DNA of 64,000 nt from Rahnella woolbedingensis (GCF_003602095.1 NZ_RAHH01000003.1:62001-126000); one strand, 5' to 3'. Counted from the stretch's first letter, positions 1-10,102 are shown. A program made the numbers and translations. The notes: generated from the sequence alone by a model not told the origin.

Positions 1-953
1 ACCACGAAGGCGCTGATGCCCAGCCATGGCGCCTGCAAATTATTTTTACCTTCCATCAGTAGCGTGCCGAGCGAGGGAGAACCCAGCGGCAGGCCGAAAC
101 CGAGGAAATCCAGCGATGTCAGGGTGGTAATCGAACCACACAGGATAAACGGCAGATAAGTCAGCGTCGCGACCATCGCATTAGGCAGCATATGGCGGCG
201 CATAATGGCGCTGTCACTGACACCCATCGCCTGCGCCGCGCGGATGTAATCAAAATTACGCGTGCGCAAAAATTCAGCCCGCACCACGCTGACCAGTGTC
301 ATCCAGCCGGAAAGCACAGTGATCAGCAGCAGCCACCAGAAATTCGGTTGCACCACACTGGCCAGAATGATGATCAGGAACAGCGTCGGTATGCTGGACC
401 ACACTTCAATAAAACGCTGCCCGAGCAGGTCAATCAGCCCGCCGTAATAGCCTTGTGTGGCTCCGGCCATAATCCCAATCACAGAGGTCAGAACGGTCAG
501 CATAATGCCAAAGAACAGTGAAATGCGTAGCCCGTAGAGAATTTGCGCCAGCACATCGTGACCGTTGCTGTCGGTGCCCAGCCAGTTTTGCGCCGAGGGT
601 GGCGAAGGGAAGGGCTGCGCGGTAGAAAAGTTAATGGAGTTATAGCTGCTGCGGATCGGCGCCCAGACCGCCCAGCCGTGGTCTTCAATCTGGCGCATGA
701 CGAACGGATCCTGATAATCAGCCGGCGTTTCCAGCTCGCCGCCAAAGGTGGTTTCACTGTAGTTGACCAGAAACGGCACGTAGAGATGCCCCTGATAGCG
801 CGCCAGCAGGGGTTTATCATTGGCGAGCACGTTGGATAACAGCACCAGAATCAACATGACCATGAAAATCCACAGCGACCAGAAACCGCGGCGGTTCTGG
901 CAGAAACGCGCCCAGCGCGCCAGACTGACGGTGTTCAGTTTAAAAAGGCTCAT
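1..953 (-). CDS. yejE: YejE, inner-membrane permease of the YejABEF peptide/microcin C importer (partial)
   Basis: The gene runs off the left edge. Translation of the minus strand from the ATG at 953 begins [20 protein letters not shown] and stays open for about 317 codons. E. coli YejE is about 341 residues, so only the C-terminal end is missing. A membrane segment lies near residues 24-44, then a periplasmic stretch, then the permease core with a binding-protein-dependent transport motif (RAAQAMGVSDSAIMRRHMLPN) that contacts the ATPase. The start overlaps the yejB stop by one base (TAATG), which implies translational coupling. The family forms a heterodimeric pore with YejB that imports oligopeptides and microcin C. 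The ATPase gene yejF would lie beyond the edge. Confidence 0.93.
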   Translation of the reverse strand, partial: MSLFKLNTVSLARWARFCQNRRGFWSLWIFMVMLILVLLSNVLANDKPLLARYQGHLYVPFLVNYSETTFGGELETPADYQDPFVMRQIEDHGWAVWAPIRSSYNSINFSTAQPFPSPPSAQNWLGTDSNGHDVLAQILYGLRISLFFGIMLTVLTSVIGIMAGATQGYYGGLIDLLGQRFIEVWSSIPTLFLIIILASVVQPNFWWLLLITVLSGWMTLVSVVRAEFLRTRNFDYIRAAQAMGVSDSAIMRRHMLPNAMVATLTYLPFILCGSITTLTSLDFLGFGLPLGSPSLGTLLMEGKNNLQAPWLGISAFV

Positions 954-2047
954 TACTGGCGGCCCTCAAAATCGATACGCGGGTCAACCAGCGTGTAAGT
1001 GATGTCGCTGACAATATTGAGCAGCAAACCAATCAGCGTGAAGACGTACAGGGTGCCGAAAATGACCGGGAAATCGCGCTGTACGATGGCGTCGTAACCC
1101 AACAATCCCAGCCCCTGCAAAGAGAACATCACTTCGATCAGCAAGGATCCGGTGAAAAACATGCTGATAAAGGTGGCAGGGAAACCGGCAATTACCAGCA
1201 GCATCGCGTTGCGAAAGACATGCCGGTACAAAATCTGTTTCTCGTTCAGCCCCTTGGCGCGCGCGGTCACCACATACTGCTTGCCTACCTCATCCATAAA
1301 CGAGTTTTTGGTCAGCATGGTTAACGTGGCAAAGCCGCCAATCACCGTCGCCAGTACCGGCAACGTGATATGCCAGAGATAGTCGGTGATTTTGCCGTAC
1401 CACGGCAGGGTATCGAAATTCGGGGATGTCAGGCCGCGCAGCGGGAACCAGTCGAGGTAACTGCCGCCGGTGAACAGCACAATCAATAAGATAGCGAATA
1501 AAAACGAAGGAACGGCATAGCCGACGATAATCACCGAACTGCTCCAGGTATCGAACCGCGAGCCGTTACGTACCGCTTTGCGGATGCCGAGCGGAATCGA
1601 CACCAGATAGATAATCAGCGTGCTCCACAGGCCGATGGTGACAGAAACCGGCAACGCGTTTTTCACCAGCCCCATCACCGAAGAACCGCGAAACAGGCTG
1701 TCGCCAAAATCAAACCGGACATAATCCGACAGCATGTCGAAATACCGCACGTGCAGAGGCTTGTCGAAACCGAAACGGTGGGTTATCTCAGCGATCACTT
1801 CCGGGTCAAGGCCGCGGGCACCGCGATACTGACCTTCACCAAACTGCGCCAGACCCGGAGACGCTTTGCCATTTCCGCTGCCTCCACCGGCACCGGGTAA
1901 ACTGCTGGATTGCCCCATTTCAATAGCGGCAATGGCCTGATCGACCGGTCCGCCAGGTGCAATTTGCACAATGAAAAAGTTTATTGTGATGATCGCCCAC
2001 AGCGTCGGGATCACCAGCAGTAGTCGTCTTAACAGGTAGGCGGCCAC
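953..2047 (-). CDS. yejB: YejB, inner-membrane permease of the YejABEF peptide/microcin C importer
   Basis: This is a 364-residue permease, the same length as E. coli YejB. It has an N-terminal membrane anchor (residues about 7-28), a glycine-rich periplasmic stretch near residues 50-62 ([10 protein letters not shown]), and a C-terminal permease core with the conserved [20 protein letters not shown] loop. It pairs with YejE to form the transport channel. It lies 10 bp after yejA and overlaps yejE by one base, so yejABE(F) is one operon. Assignment rests on sequence resemblance and the conserved gene order. Confidence 0.96.
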   Translation of the reverse strand: MAAYLLRRLLLVIPTLWAIITINFFIVQIAPGGPVDQAIAAIEMGQSSSLPGAGGGSGNGKASPGLAQFGEGQYRGARGLDPEVIAEITHRFGFDKPLHVRYFDMLSDYVRFDFGDSLFRGSSVMGLVKNALPVSVTIGLWSTLIIYLVSIPLGIRKAVRNGSRFDTWSSSVIIVGYAVPSFLFAILLIVLFTGGSYLDWFPLRGLTSPNFDTLPWYGKITDYLWHITLPVLATVIGGFATLTMLTKNSFMDEVGKQYVVTARAKGLNEKQILYRHVFRNAMLLVIAGFPATFISMFFTGSLLIEVMFSLQGLGLLGYDAIVQRDFPVIFGTLYVFTLIGLLLNIVSDITYTLVDPRIDFEGRQ

Positions 2048-2057
2048 AATCTGCTCC

Positions 2058-3863
2058 TCAGCGGCGTTGCGCAGGTAAACGGGCTGCGCGGTTTACGTCG
2101 TACCACCACGTATCGAGTTCCATTCCATTGGACGGGGCGACGGCCGGCATCGAAAATTTATCCCAGTACGCATAGCGTTCGTGGTTGGTGTACCACATCG
2201 GGATCATCACCCTGTTCCAGGTCAGTACGCGATCAAGCGCATGCCCGAGCGCTAACAGCGCGTCGGGTTTACCCTGATTCGCGGCAATTTCATCGGTCAG
2301 TTTATCGATGGCCGGGTCGCTGATACCCGATTTGTTATAGGTGGAATCGAGATATTGAGTATTCCAGTAAATCCGCAAATCGCTGCTCGGATAAGAAGTG
2401 GCAGGATAAACCGTCGGGATCATATCGTAATCGCGCTGACGCATACGGCGCACGAACTGCGAGCTATCCACTTCGCGGATCGACATTTTGATGCCAAGAC
2501 GTTGCAGATTATGCTGGAACGGCAGCACATATTGCGAGTTCCCGCCGCCCGGCAGCAGCAGTTCAAAAGTAAACGGCTTGCCGGTTTTACTGTTCACCAG
2601 CACCTGATCTTTCACTTCCCAGCCCGCTTCTTTCAGCAGTGCCGTGGCTTTCAGCAGATTGGCGCGGTCGTTGCCACTGCCATCGGAACGGGGCGGCTGA
2701 TACAGCGAGGTGAAGACTTCCTCAGGAACCTGACCTTTCAGTGGCCCGAGCCAGGCCAGTTCGGCAGAGTTCGGATACTCTTTTGCCGCGTAATCGGTAT
2801 TCTGGAAATAACTGTTCACCCGCTGGTAGGCACCAAAATAAAGCGCCTTATTCATCCAGTCAAAATCGAACGCCAGCGTAATGGCCTCGCGCACTTTGCG
2901 GTCGGCGAATTGCGGGCGATGAAGATTAAAAGCCAGCCAGCGTGTGTCCTGAGCAGCCTGATTTTCTTCATCCGCTTTCACGATGAAGTTTTTACTGAAA
3001 TTGCCGCCCTGATATTGCGTTGACCAGTTCTTTGGCGAGGATTCCATACGAAAATCAAAGGCACCGGATTTAAAGGCTTCCAGCGCGACATTGTCATCCA
3101 GATAATAGTCGTATCGGATGGTGTCGAAGTTATAACGCCCGCGGTTAACCGGCAAATTAGCGGCCCAGTAGTCAGGAACGCGTGAATAAGTGATGTACTG
3201 ACCGAGCTTGTAATCGCTGATGCGGTAAGGCCCGCTGCCCGGCGGTGGCGTGCTCAGCGGCTCGTTGAATTTATGTTTTTCCCAAAATACCTGCGGTAAC
3301 ACTGGCAGACCCAGCAGGCCGAGCATCATGTCTTTATCCGGTTTGGGCAAGACCATGCGCACCGTCAGACGTGATATGGCTTTCACTTCCACACCTTTAT
3401 AAACCACGCGAAATTGCGGTACGCCTTCGGTCATGAACTTTTTGAAGCTGAACGCCACGTCGCTGGCGGTGATGGGCGTGTTGTCGTTAAAACGGGCGCG
3501 CGGATTGATGTCCACTTCGACCCAGCGGTACTGGCTGTCATAACGGGCAGAATCAGCAATCAGCGGATAATAGCTGCCGATTTCGTCGCTGGATGTGGTG
3601 AACAGGCTGTCGTAAAGCGAACCGCTGCGTGCCGCCGGATTGCCCCGCGAGGCAAAGCGGTTGAAGTTGTCATAGGTGCCGATAGCGGCCAGCGTAATCT
3701 GTCCTCCCTTCGGCGCGGCGGGATTGACGTAGTCAAAACTGGTGAAGTTAGAGACATATTTAGGTTCGCCTAAAATGGCAAACGCATAGCTGTCCTGTAT
3801 GACTTCGGCTTGTGCGCTGAGACTCAGCAGACACAGCACACCGGCGAACACGCGAGAAAACAT
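2058..3863 (-). CDS. yejA: YejA, periplasmic peptide-binding protein of the YejABEF importer
   Basis: This 601-residue extracellular solute-binding protein belongs to family 5 (SBP_bac_5). A Sec signal peptide ([19 protein letters not shown]) is followed by the mature start [17 protein letters not shown]. The body has the family's typical segments, such as [20 protein letters not shown] and [22 protein letters not shown]. It delivers peptides to YejB/YejE and in E. coli is needed for microcin C uptake. First gene of the yejABE(F) operon. The 220 bp upstream, towards pdeN, carry the promoter, but no operator was recognised. Confidence 0.95.
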   Translation of the reverse strand: MFSRVFAGVLCLLSLSAQAEVIQDSYAFAILGEPKYVSNFTSFDYVNPAAPKGGQITLAAIGTYDNFNRFASRGNPAARSGSLYDSLFTTSSDEIGSYYPLIADSARYDSQYRWVEVDINPRARFNDNTPITASDVAFSFKKFMTEGVPQFRVVYKGVEVKAISRLTVRMVLPKPDKDMMLGLLGLPVLPQVFWEKHKFNEPLSTPPPGSGPYRISDYKLGQYITYSRVPDYWAANLPVNRGRYNFDTIRYDYYLDDNVALEAFKSGAFDFRMESSPKNWSTQYQGGNFSKNFIVKADEENQAAQDTRWLAFNLHRPQFADRKVREAITLAFDFDWMNKALYFGAYQRVNSYFQNTDYAAKEYPNSAELAWLGPLKGQVPEEVFTSLYQPPRSDGSGNDRANLLKATALLKEAGWEVKDQVLVNSKTGKPFTFELLLPGGGNSQYVLPFQHNLQRLGIKMSIREVDSSQFVRRMRQRDYDMIPTVYPATSYPSSDLRIYWNTQYLDSTYNKSGISDPAIDKLTDEIAANQGKPDALLALGHALDRVLTWNRVMIPMWYTNHERYAYWDKFSMPAVAPSNGMELDTWWYDVNRAARLPAQRR

Positions 3864-4083
3864 CCTGAATCAGCACTCCTGTGAGGGTGAGAGCATCGTG
3901 CGGGCATTGCCGCAGATTATTGTTCGGGTTTAATCAATTGATCGCTAAGACCTTGTAACGCTCCGGCCTTAGATTTCATCCCTGATTCCGGCCTTTTTAT
4001 CACAACCGGATGCAGACGCCTAAAAGAAAAATGGAACAAAAGATGCAAAAAAAGATGAAAAAAACAGTCAGGCCTGCCGGAAG

Positions 4084-5667
4084 CTAAATGTGGTAAGTGG
4101 CTTCTTTCTCGTTGAAATCGCAGATGAAGTCCAGAAGTGCCGCAACGCCCAGCGGTTTGCTGTACAAATAGCCCTGCAAATAAGTGACGCCATGATTACG
4201 CAGATATTCTGCCTGTTGCTGCGTTTCGACCCCTTCTGCCACCGTTTTCAGCTTCAGTTCTTCCGTGAGTTTAAGCACGGTATCTAAAACGGGAGCGATT
4301 AAGGTTTTCTGGTCGATGGACATGACAAAACCACGGTCTATTTTCAGATAGTCCAGGGTAAATTTCTCAAGGTAAATCAGCGCGCTGTGGCCGGTACCAA
4401 AATCATCAATAGCGATTTCTATTTTATGGCGACGCAGCCAGTTGAATTCACGCATTGCGCCTTCGGTATCAATCATTCCGCGTTCTGTTATTTCAAAAAC
4501 GACCTGAAAAGCGTTCTCCGGCAAGGCTTCGATAAAATTCATCACGTCATCATGAAAGCTGACTTTCTCCATATGATGCGGAGAAATATTAATGCTGAGC
4601 TTTCCCGGCGCTGAGAAAACATGCTGCATTTTATGCGCGTCCTGTGCGACAAGAATCATCATGTGTCGCGTCAGTTCGACGATAAGCCCCTGATTTTCGG
4701 CATAAGCGATAAAGACATCCGGTGGGATCCGCCCTTCAAGAGGATGTTGCCAGCGCAGCAGTGCTTCCACGCCGGTGACTTTCAGCGTTTTTGAATCAAT
4801 TACCGGCTGATACTCAACAAAGAATTCTTTGTTTTTCAGACCACGCAAGATCTCGCGTTCAACATTATGGCGGTTAAGCAGGCTGTGATAAATCAGGGCG
4901 CAGACCATCAGGCTCAGCAGCAATCCACCGGAAAGCGTAAACAGCACGCTGTCGCCGGTGAGGGTAGGGGAGTAAAGACGAACGGTGAACGGATAGCCCT
5001 CAATTTTGGCCTCGGTAAAATGGCTATGCGGTAATTTGCTGACCGGAATCAGCTGATCCTGCGCAGAAATCAGGGCTGAATCGCCCACCAGCAAAGCAAA
5101 TCCCCGATAACCCGAACCTTGTTGGGCAAACAACATATAAGGCGAGAGCGTCAGCTCAAGCGTTGCAATCACGCCATCATTACTGGCTCCGGGATTACGC
5201 TGCCAGACGATGATTACCGCGCGGTTAGGGACGGCGGGTGTCCCCATTTGCAGATCAATACTCATCATTTTGTCGAAGTCGATATTATGCAGGGAACTGT
5301 TGGCGGGAATATTTTGGTTACCGGAGGCCGAAGAACAGAACACCATTCCGTCGCGCACCAGTTGAAAATCTCGCACACCGACACTGAAGGCGGCATCACG
5401 ATTTAATTCACCCGCAATGGAATTACAGGGCTCATCGGTGAGTAATCCAATTTTGCCCATGGTATCGGAGAGCTGATGCAAATAGTTAGCGGCATAACGG
5501 GCAGTTCGCTGAGCGATTTGATCTTGATCGCGAAGGGTATTGGTTTTAATGACGGTCAGGGTAGTGGCAGTAAACAAAATGAAAAACAAGGCTGAAAAAA
5601 GGATACTTCTCTTTAAATACCGGCGCCTGGGTAATACGGTGTGTGTTAACGCCGTTTTTAAACCCAT
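4084..5667 (-). CDS. pdeN: CSS-domain/EAL cyclic-di-GMP phosphodiesterase (Rtn/PdeN type)
   Basis: This 527-residue inner-membrane enzyme is predicted to hydrolyse c-di-GMP to pGpG. A first membrane segment (residues about 21-40) and a second (about 241-263) enclose a periplasmic CSS domain with the signature Cys-Ser-Ser at 111-113 and a partner Cys at 81. This is the redox-sensitive layout known for the family. The cytoplasmic EAL domain carries EALLRW (301-306), FEITERG, AIDDFGTGHS, KIDRGF and VAEGVET, so the metal-binding and catalytic residues appear intact. Its place between mepS and yejA matches E. coli rtn (pdeN). An AAGGG ribosome site precedes the start. Terminator-like sequence downstream is weak. 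Confidence 0.92.
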   Translation of the reverse strand: MGLKTALTHTVLPRRRYLKRSILFSALFFILFTATTLTVIKTNTLRDQDQIAQRTARYAANYLHQLSDTMGKIGLLTDEPCNSIAGELNRDAAFSVGVRDFQLVRDGMVFCSSASGNQNIPANSSLHNIDFDKMMSIDLQMGTPAVPNRAVIIVWQRNPGASNDGVIATLELTLSPYMLFAQQGSGYRGFALLVGDSALISAQDQLIPVSKLPHSHFTEAKIEGYPFTVRLYSPTLTGDSVLFTLSGGLLLSLMVCALIYHSLLNRHNVEREILRGLKNKEFFVEYQPVIDSKTLKVTGVEALLRWQHPLEGRIPPDVFIAYAENQGLIVELTRHMMILVAQDAHKMQHVFSAPGKLSINISPHHMEKVSFHDDVMNFIEALPENAFQVVFEITERGMIDTEGAMREFNWLRRHKIEIAIDDFGTGHSALIYLEKFTLDYLKIDRGFVMSIDQKTLIAPVLDTVLKLTEELKLKTVAEGVETQQQAEYLRNHGVTYLQGYLYSKPLGVAALLDFICDFNEKEATYHI

Positions 5668-5754
5668 ATGATTTGCCCTTTTTCTCGCCGAAGAAATAAA
5701 AGTATAACGTAGTCAAAAAAACAACAGACATTAAATACACTTTATTACAGGCAT

Positions 5755-5794
5755 AAAAAAACGCCATCCGAAGATGACGTTTTTTTATTCGCTT
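5755..5794 (-). terminator. Intrinsic terminator of mepS
   Basis: The hairpin ACGTCATC-TTCG-GATGGCGT (minus strand) is followed by a run of seven T. The stem is complete with one G-U pair only when read on the minus strand. On the plus strand it has an A-C mismatch. This shows that it serves mepS, whose stop is at 5835, and not a plus-strand transcript. Confidence 0.85.
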
Positions 5795-5834
5795 GGCATA
5801 GGACAACAAGAACTAAATCATAAGGTAACGGGGA

Positions 5835-6410
5835 TTAACCGTTAGCTAAAACTCGTCTTGCTTCACGATAACGTGCATTCCAGTAGGATTCTTTCAGATT
5901 TGAAATCATTACACCGTTGCTGGTGGATGCATGAACAAACTGATCGTTGCCTAAATAAATGCCGACGTGACGCCCTGTTGAGCCAGCACGGAACAGAACC
6001 AGATCACCCGGACGCAGTTTCGTGCGCTGAACTTTCTTGCCCTTTTCTTCCTGTTCATAAGTAGAACGAGGGAGATCCATACCAAATTGTTCGCGGAATG
6101 TTACCTGAACGAACGCTGAGCAATCGATACCACGCTTGCTGTCGCCGCCTAACCGATAACGAACGCCTTTCCAGTCAGCGTACTGATCCATAATTTTGGA
6201 TTTAACGTTGACGCTACGAACCATTGCTTCGAATTCATCCTGAGAGGCTTGCAGTAGAAGACCGTCTTTGTCATTTACTGCACGCATATCAGTTTGTGCG
6301 CTTTCTGTGTTCGAAGAATGCATACCACTACACGCAGAGAGAAGAATTGCTGCGCCAATTGCGGGAATCATCCGCGTGATATATCTCAGAAACGGTTGAG
6401 ACTTGACCAT
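5835..6410 (-). CDS. mepS: MepS (Spr), murein DD-endopeptidase lipoprotein
   Basis: This 191-residue NlpC/P60 enzyme cleaves D-Ala-mDAP cross-links so that new glycan strands can be inserted. The lipobox LLSAC puts the lipidated Cys at 27. The catalytic triad is visible as Cys97 (GIDCSAF), His148 (GRHVGIYLG) and His160 (QFVHAST). Spacings of 51 and 12 residues equal those in E. coli Spr (68/119/131 in the mature protein). The N-terminus [10 protein letters not shown] also matches E. coli. It stands alone between lpxT and pdeN, as in E. coli. In E. coli the level is set by NlpI-Prc proteolysis. Confidence 0.97.
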   Translation of the reverse strand: MVKSQPFLRYITRMIPAIGAAILLSACSGMHSSNTESAQTDMRAVNDKDGLLLQASQDEFEAMVRSVNVKSKIMDQYADWKGVRYRLGGDSKRGIDCSAFVQVTFREQFGMDLPRSTYEQEEKGKKVQRTKLRPGDLVLFRAGSTGRHVGIYLGNDQFVHASTSNGVMISNLKESYWNARYREARRVLANG

Positions 6411-6774
6411 TATTGTTGTTATCCCTTGATGTCCTTAACGATGAAATCGTTATTAAAATTGCCAAACGAAGCGAGACTACCTGCCACAATTAGTTGGGAC
6501 AAACACCAGACGGGTAAAATGTGCGTTAGAGCACGTTTTTTCCTTCAGAACGGGTATTTTAGTCACATTTCTATGAGGGCGATTTGGAGAGTACCGTAAT
6601 GAATAAGGGATTGCGAGAGGTTTTGCGGGATTTTTTATAAGAAATTGTGATGTAAGCTGATGTAAGTAATCATGTTAAAAACGATGTGCGATTTATATAC
6701 TAATTTGGGTTAAAACCGCCTCGCAAGCGGGTTCCACATGCAAAATTCAGCAAAGTATATTCGGGAATTGTCTG
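6411..6774. other. Intergenic region upstream of mepS
   Basis: About 360 bp of AT-rich sequence without a plausible gene. It must carry the mepS promoter, but I could not fix a clear -35/-10 pair or a regulator site. No small-RNA signature was recognised. Confidence 0.5.
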
Positions 6775-6811
6775 GAAAAAACGTCAGGCAGATCATAAAC
6801 ATCTGCCTGAC
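6775..6811 (-). terminator. Intrinsic terminator of lpxT
   Basis: A perfect 11-bp stem, GTCAGGCAGAT with ATCTGCCTGAC and a 7-base loop (6783-6811), is followed on the minus strand by a T-rich tract (complement of GGAAAAAAC). It lies about 40 bp after the lpxT stop. Confidence 0.85.
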
Positions 6812-6850
6812 CATAACTTAATTATATGAATGTAAAATTATGCCGCTGTT

Positions 6851-7552
6851 CTACTGATATTTTTTACCCGGCAGTTTGCGCTCAAGCCAGTTAATCAACA
6901 TATCACTGGCCGGTGTCATCAGCCACCAGCTTGCACCTACCAGGACAACTGACATCGAACCCACGGCAATATCCGTAAACCAGTGCGCGCCAATCATCAC
7001 GCGCGGCAGCGAGAAAATGACGGTGATCAGTAGAGCGATAAAGAAGGCTGACTTGCTCAGATAGCGCAACATAAAGCAGGAGAAAATAATCAGCATCATG
7101 CCGTGGTCGCCGGGGAAGCTGTCTGCGGAGGCATCTTTCGTCGGGATACCGGTCAGCTTGCTGACACGGTTGACATCCGGGAAGCTCAGCGAAGGGCTTT
7201 TGTGACTGACCGGCAATAAATGGCCGAGTTGATTAAGCACGACGGCGGTCAGCAGCATCACGACGCCGATAATGATGTAGCGGCGGCGTCCGGCATTGTC
7301 TTGTTTCAGGAAATAACTCAGATAGAGCGCACCCATCGCCAGCAATGAGATCAGATCAAAGGCGCGGTTATTAGTCACTGCAACCAGATGCAGGAACCAC
7401 GCGTCCGTCGCCAGATGCTGGTTAAAGAAGAAGAATATCGATTTATCAATCGGGAACCAGAAACCGTGGTTCGTAGGTAAATAGAAAGACAAAAAGAGGG
7501 CAATACCTAAGCCATTGAGGAGCAGGATTGCAGGAATATTTCGGCGCCACAT
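6851..7552 (-). CDS. lpxT: LpxT (YeiU), Kdo2-lipid A phosphotransferase
   Basis: This 233-residue PAP2-superfamily membrane enzyme in E. coli moves a phosphate from undecaprenyl diphosphate to lipid A position 1, making the 1-diphosphate form and recycling Und-PP. Several hydrophobic helices are present. The PAP2 motifs appear as SFPGDHGMM (motif 2, with the family's Ser/His pair) and PRVMIGAHWFTD (motif 3, Arg and His-Asp). Its order between yeiR and mepS matches E. coli yeiU. The gene is 60 bp downstream of yeiR and may be co-transcribed with it. Confidence 0.92.
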   Translation of the reverse strand: MWRRNIPAILLLNGLGIALFLSFYLPTNHGFWFPIDKSIFFFFNQHLATDAWFLHLVAVTNNRAFDLISLLAMGALYLSYFLKQDNAGRRRYIIIGVVMLLTAVVLNQLGHLLPVSHKSPSLSFPDVNRVSKLTGIPTKDASADSFPGDHGMMLIIFSCFMLRYLSKSAFFIALLITVIFSLPRVMIGAHWFTDIAVGSMSVVLVGASWWLMTPASDMLINWLERKLPGKKYQ

Positions 7553-7612
7553 ATATGAAGACCTATTCTTAGCATGGTAACGATTAACGTAATGGGCGTT
7601 AACTTAATCCGT

Positions 7613-8587
7613 TTAACTTAAACGAATCTTCAACAAAGACGATTGTAATGCATTCAACGGCACTTCTTTTTGCGTAATGAGCTCAATTCTGCTGTCCAAA
7701 GGTGCCACCGGCTTTGTTTCGATACTCAGATCATTACCCTGGCGGTTGATTATCAGCGCCCCTTCTTTAATGCGAATTATTCCTTTCACGCGGTCAACCG
7801 GCGCGGCGCGCGCCCAGTCAAGTATTCCCGCCGTATCAAACACCGTCTCGCCATCAAATATCCAGCCGCAACTGGTATAACCGCCCGCTTGGTTAAGCGC
7901 TCGTCTCCAGCGCTGCTTTTCTGGCAGGCTCAGTGCCGCCAGCCCGCGCTTTGAAGCATGTGCGTGATGGTGGCGGCCCTCCGGTAATTCGGTGTGATTG
8001 AGGCGCGGCAAATCCAGCAGGGCAGGGTCAATCTCCCCCTGAGAAGCCACCACCAGCAGTCGCTCACGGCCATTTTCGCTGAACCATTTTTCCAGCGCCT
8101 GGCGGTCATTTTCCTGCGCCACATCTGCTTTGTTAGCGACAATCACGTCCGCCGCTGCCAGCTGATCGCGGAAGTTTTCATTTTCAATGACGCGTTGCTC
8201 ACTCAGCTGACGCGGATCGAGCAAACACAATGTGGCATTGAGTGTCAGCCAGTTGCTGTAAACATCAGAGGTTAATAAAGAAAGGATCTGTTTCGGATGG
8301 CCCAGTCCGGTGGGCTCGATCAGTAACCGGTCAGGTTTTGCCTGCTGCAATAACATGTTCAGCCCGACCTGCATCGGTAAGCCATTAACGCAGCACATGC
8401 ATCCGCCGGGGATTTCCTTCAACACCGCGCCGCTGTCCGCCAGCAGTGCGCCATCGATTCCAATCTCTCCGAACTCATTGACCAATATGGCCCATTTTTC
8501 ACCTTCGGGTTTTTGGGCCAGCAGGTGGCGCAGTGTGGTGGTTTTACCGCTGCCCAGAAAGCCGGTGATCAGGTTGGTTTTGGTCAT
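7613..8587 (-). CDS. yeiR: YeiR, COG0523/CobW-family zinc-binding GTPase
   Basis: This 324-residue G3E GTPase is of the metallochaperone type. The Walker A motif GFLGSGKTT sits at residues 9-17. The metal-binding GGCMCC is at 61-66 (Cys 63, 65, 66), followed by the family's EPTGLGHP and NKAD guanine-recognition motif. A His-rich segment (EGRHHHAHAS) and the CobW C-terminal domain follow. In E. coli YeiR binds Zn and has Zn-stimulated GTPase activity. Clients are not certain. I looked for a Zur box upstream and did not find one. Confidence 0.92.
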   Translation of the reverse strand: MTKTNLITGFLGSGKTTTLRHLLAQKPEGEKWAILVNEFGEIGIDGALLADSGAVLKEIPGGCMCCVNGLPMQVGLNMLLQQAKPDRLLIEPTGLGHPKQILSLLTSDVYSNWLTLNATLCLLDPRQLSEQRVIENENFRDQLAAADVIVANKADVAQENDRQALEKWFSENGRERLLVVASQGEIDPALLDLPRLNHTELPEGRHHHAHASKRGLAALSLPEKQRWRRALNQAGGYTSCGWIFDGETVFDTAGILDWARAAPVDRVKGIIRIKEGALIINRQGNDLSIETKPVAPLDSRIELITQKEVPLNALQSSLLKIRLS

Positions 8588-8800
8588 GGTTCACATCCTT
8601 TCAAAAATTCTCTCGTCAATGTGCAGCGACCCATAAAGAAAATCCAGTGTTGTGCCGATTAATGACATGGATTGCTTATGTTCGTCATACGTCATTCACA
8701 GTTTATTTCATCGTTCAACGTGCGAATTTGTTTAGATGCATTAATGTTAAAATGCGGTTTATTAAAAGTTGCAATCAGGTTTTTTAATGAGGGTATTGCC

Positions 8801-9109
8801 ATGAACAGAGTGAAATGGATGCTGTTTTTGGGAGTGATGGCCTCAGGGATGATTCCGTGTAGTTATGCCGCGTCCAGCGGGACAATTCATTTTTATGGTG
8901 CGATTATCGAAGGGGGATGCAGCTTTTCCAATGGCGGAAACAAAGTGACCAGCACCTGTGAGCGTGGCACGACTCAACTCACGCAAGTTCACACCTTGGA
9001 TCCCAGAAATTCTTCCGCATTTTCATTGCCATTATCATTGGGGCAGGTGACCACGGAGCACATCAATAATAATCCGCATCTTGCGATAATGACCGTGAGT
9101 TACAACTGA
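8801..9109 (+). CDS. Small orphan type-1 fimbrial-like protein
   Basis: This 102-residue secreted protein has a signal peptide (residues 1-23, ending PCSYA|AS) and a fimbrial-subunit start, GTIHFYGAIIEGGCSF. A second Cys (TSTCERG) could form the subunit disulfide. The end, HLAIMTVSYN, resembles a beta-strand of pilin folds. Typical major pilins are about 150-180 residues, so this is short. I chose the ATG at 8801 because GAGGG precedes it and the signal peptide begins there. An earlier in-frame start at 8672 would add a non-signal extension. No chaperone or usher gene is nearby. Function is unknown. Confidence 0.7.
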   Translation: MNRVKWMLFLGVMASGMIPCSYAASSGTIHFYGAIIEGGCSFSNGGNKVTSTCERGTTQLTQVHTLDPRNSSAFSLPLSLGQVTTEHINNNPHLAIMTVSYN

Positions 9110-9203
9110 AGTGCAGCCTAATCATTATGTTTTCTGATTTATTTATGACCGGTATTAAGTGCCGACTTATTAATGCCCTGTCATGAGGACAGACAACTTC
9201 TCC

Positions 9204-9244
9204 AACTGGCCGGCCCAATTTTGATCGGGCCGTCAGTTTTCTTC
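9204..9244 (+). terminator. Terminator after the fimbrial-like gene
   Basis: A GC-rich stem, AACTGGCCGGCCC (9204-9216) with GGGCCGTCAGTT (9227-9238) and one bulge, is followed by TTTTCTTCTT. Confidence 0.8.
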
Positions 9245-9270
9245 TTCCGTTCTTTCCCTTTGTGCCGGCA

Positions 9271-9330
9271 TGTTATAATTTTTTCTCTTATTTCAGGTAT
9301 CAGTGCATGCGAACAGTTGTCAGACCAATT
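9271..9330 (+). promoter_or_regulatory. Extended -10 promoter and candidate operator of the UxuR-like regulator
   Basis: TGTTATAAT at 9271-9279 is an extended -10 box with no strong -35. At 9316-9330 the sequence GTTGTCAGACCAATT resembles, in reverse, the dyad found before yeiQ (11660-11675). Both fit a GntR/FadR-type TTGGTCNGNCCAA pattern. This suggests autoregulation of the regulator and control of yeiQ. The operator call is inference. Confidence 0.55.
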
Positions 9331-9359
9331 GAGTGCGTGCCACCGACGGGGGCGAAAAC

Positions 9360-10091
9360 ATGCGACTTTATCAGGAAATTGGCGGCCATTTGCGCCGCGA
9401 TATCCATGCCGGAAAATATACGTCCGGCGATCGTCTTCCTCCTGAACGTGATATTGCTGAATCTTATTCAGTCAGCCGCAGCGTGGTGCGCGAAGCGCTG
9501 ATCATGCTTGAGCTGGAGAAAATCGTCGAAGTGCGCAAAGGCTCCGGTGTGTATGTGCTGAAACAGCCGGAAAACACGCCGGCGGAACTGGCTGACAGCG
9601 GCTACGGCCCGTTTGAATTGTTGCAGGCGCGTCAGTTGCTGGAAAGCGAAGTGGCCGCCTTTGCCGCCATGCAGGCGACGAAAACGGATATTTTGCAGAT
9701 GCGCGATGCGATTGATGCCCAGCGCGGCTGCATTGCCCGTGGTGTGACGGATGAAGCGGAAGATCAGCGGTTTCATGCTTTACTGGCGCAGGCATCGCAG
9801 AACAGTGTGCTGGTCAAACTGGTCGATGATCTCTGGCAGATCCGCCAGCGCAGTTCGATGTGGGAAGGGATACATCAGCACGTGGTCGATAAAAGCTATC
9901 ACCAGATCTGGTTGCAGGATCATCAGACCATTCTGCAGGCGGTTTTACGCCGGGATCCGAAAGCCGCGAAACAGGCCATGTGGCAGCATCTGGAGAATGT
10001 GAAAGATATGCTGTTGCAGGTTTCGGACGCTGACGATCCGTCTTTTGATGGTTTTTTGTTTTCCTCTGTTCCTTCAGAGCTGAATGACTGA
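9360..10091 (+). CDS. UxuR/ExuR-like GntR-family regulator
   Basis: This is a FadR-subfamily GntR repressor (243 residues from the ATG at 9360; a GTG start at 9333 would add nine). The winged helix (residues about 1-70) has GDRLPPERDIAESYSVSRSV and VREALIMLELEKIVEVRKGSG. The C-terminal effector domain has the family's GPFELLQARQLLES, DQRFHALLA and AMWQHLENV. The tail FDGFLFSS resembles UxuR more than ExuR. The start at 9360 is preceded by GGGGGCG. It is convergent with yeiQ, a fructuronate-reductase-like gene, so hexuronate sensing is likely. In E. coli no such regulator sits next to yeiQ. Confidence 0.85.
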   Translation: MRLYQEIGGHLRRDIHAGKYTSGDRLPPERDIAESYSVSRSVVREALIMLELEKIVEVRKGSGVYVLKQPENTPAELADSGYGPFELLQARQLLESEVAAFAAMQATKTDILQMRDAIDAQRGCIARGVTDEAEDQRFHALLAQASQNSVLVKLVDDLWQIRQRSSMWEGIHQHVVDKSYHQIWLQDHQTILQAVLRRDPKAAKQAMWQHLENVKDMLLQVSDADDPSFDGFLFSSVPSELND

Positions 10092-10102
10092 GGGCTGCAC
10101 CA

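Noticed and set aside
4035-4083. Terminator after pdeN
   Set aside because: A T-rich tract exists on the minus strand, but the only stem (CAGGCCTG) is a tight palindrome with no loop, so support is too weak.
8588-8800. Zur box before yeiR
   Set aside because: No palindrome of the GAAATGTTATA type was found in the divergent region.
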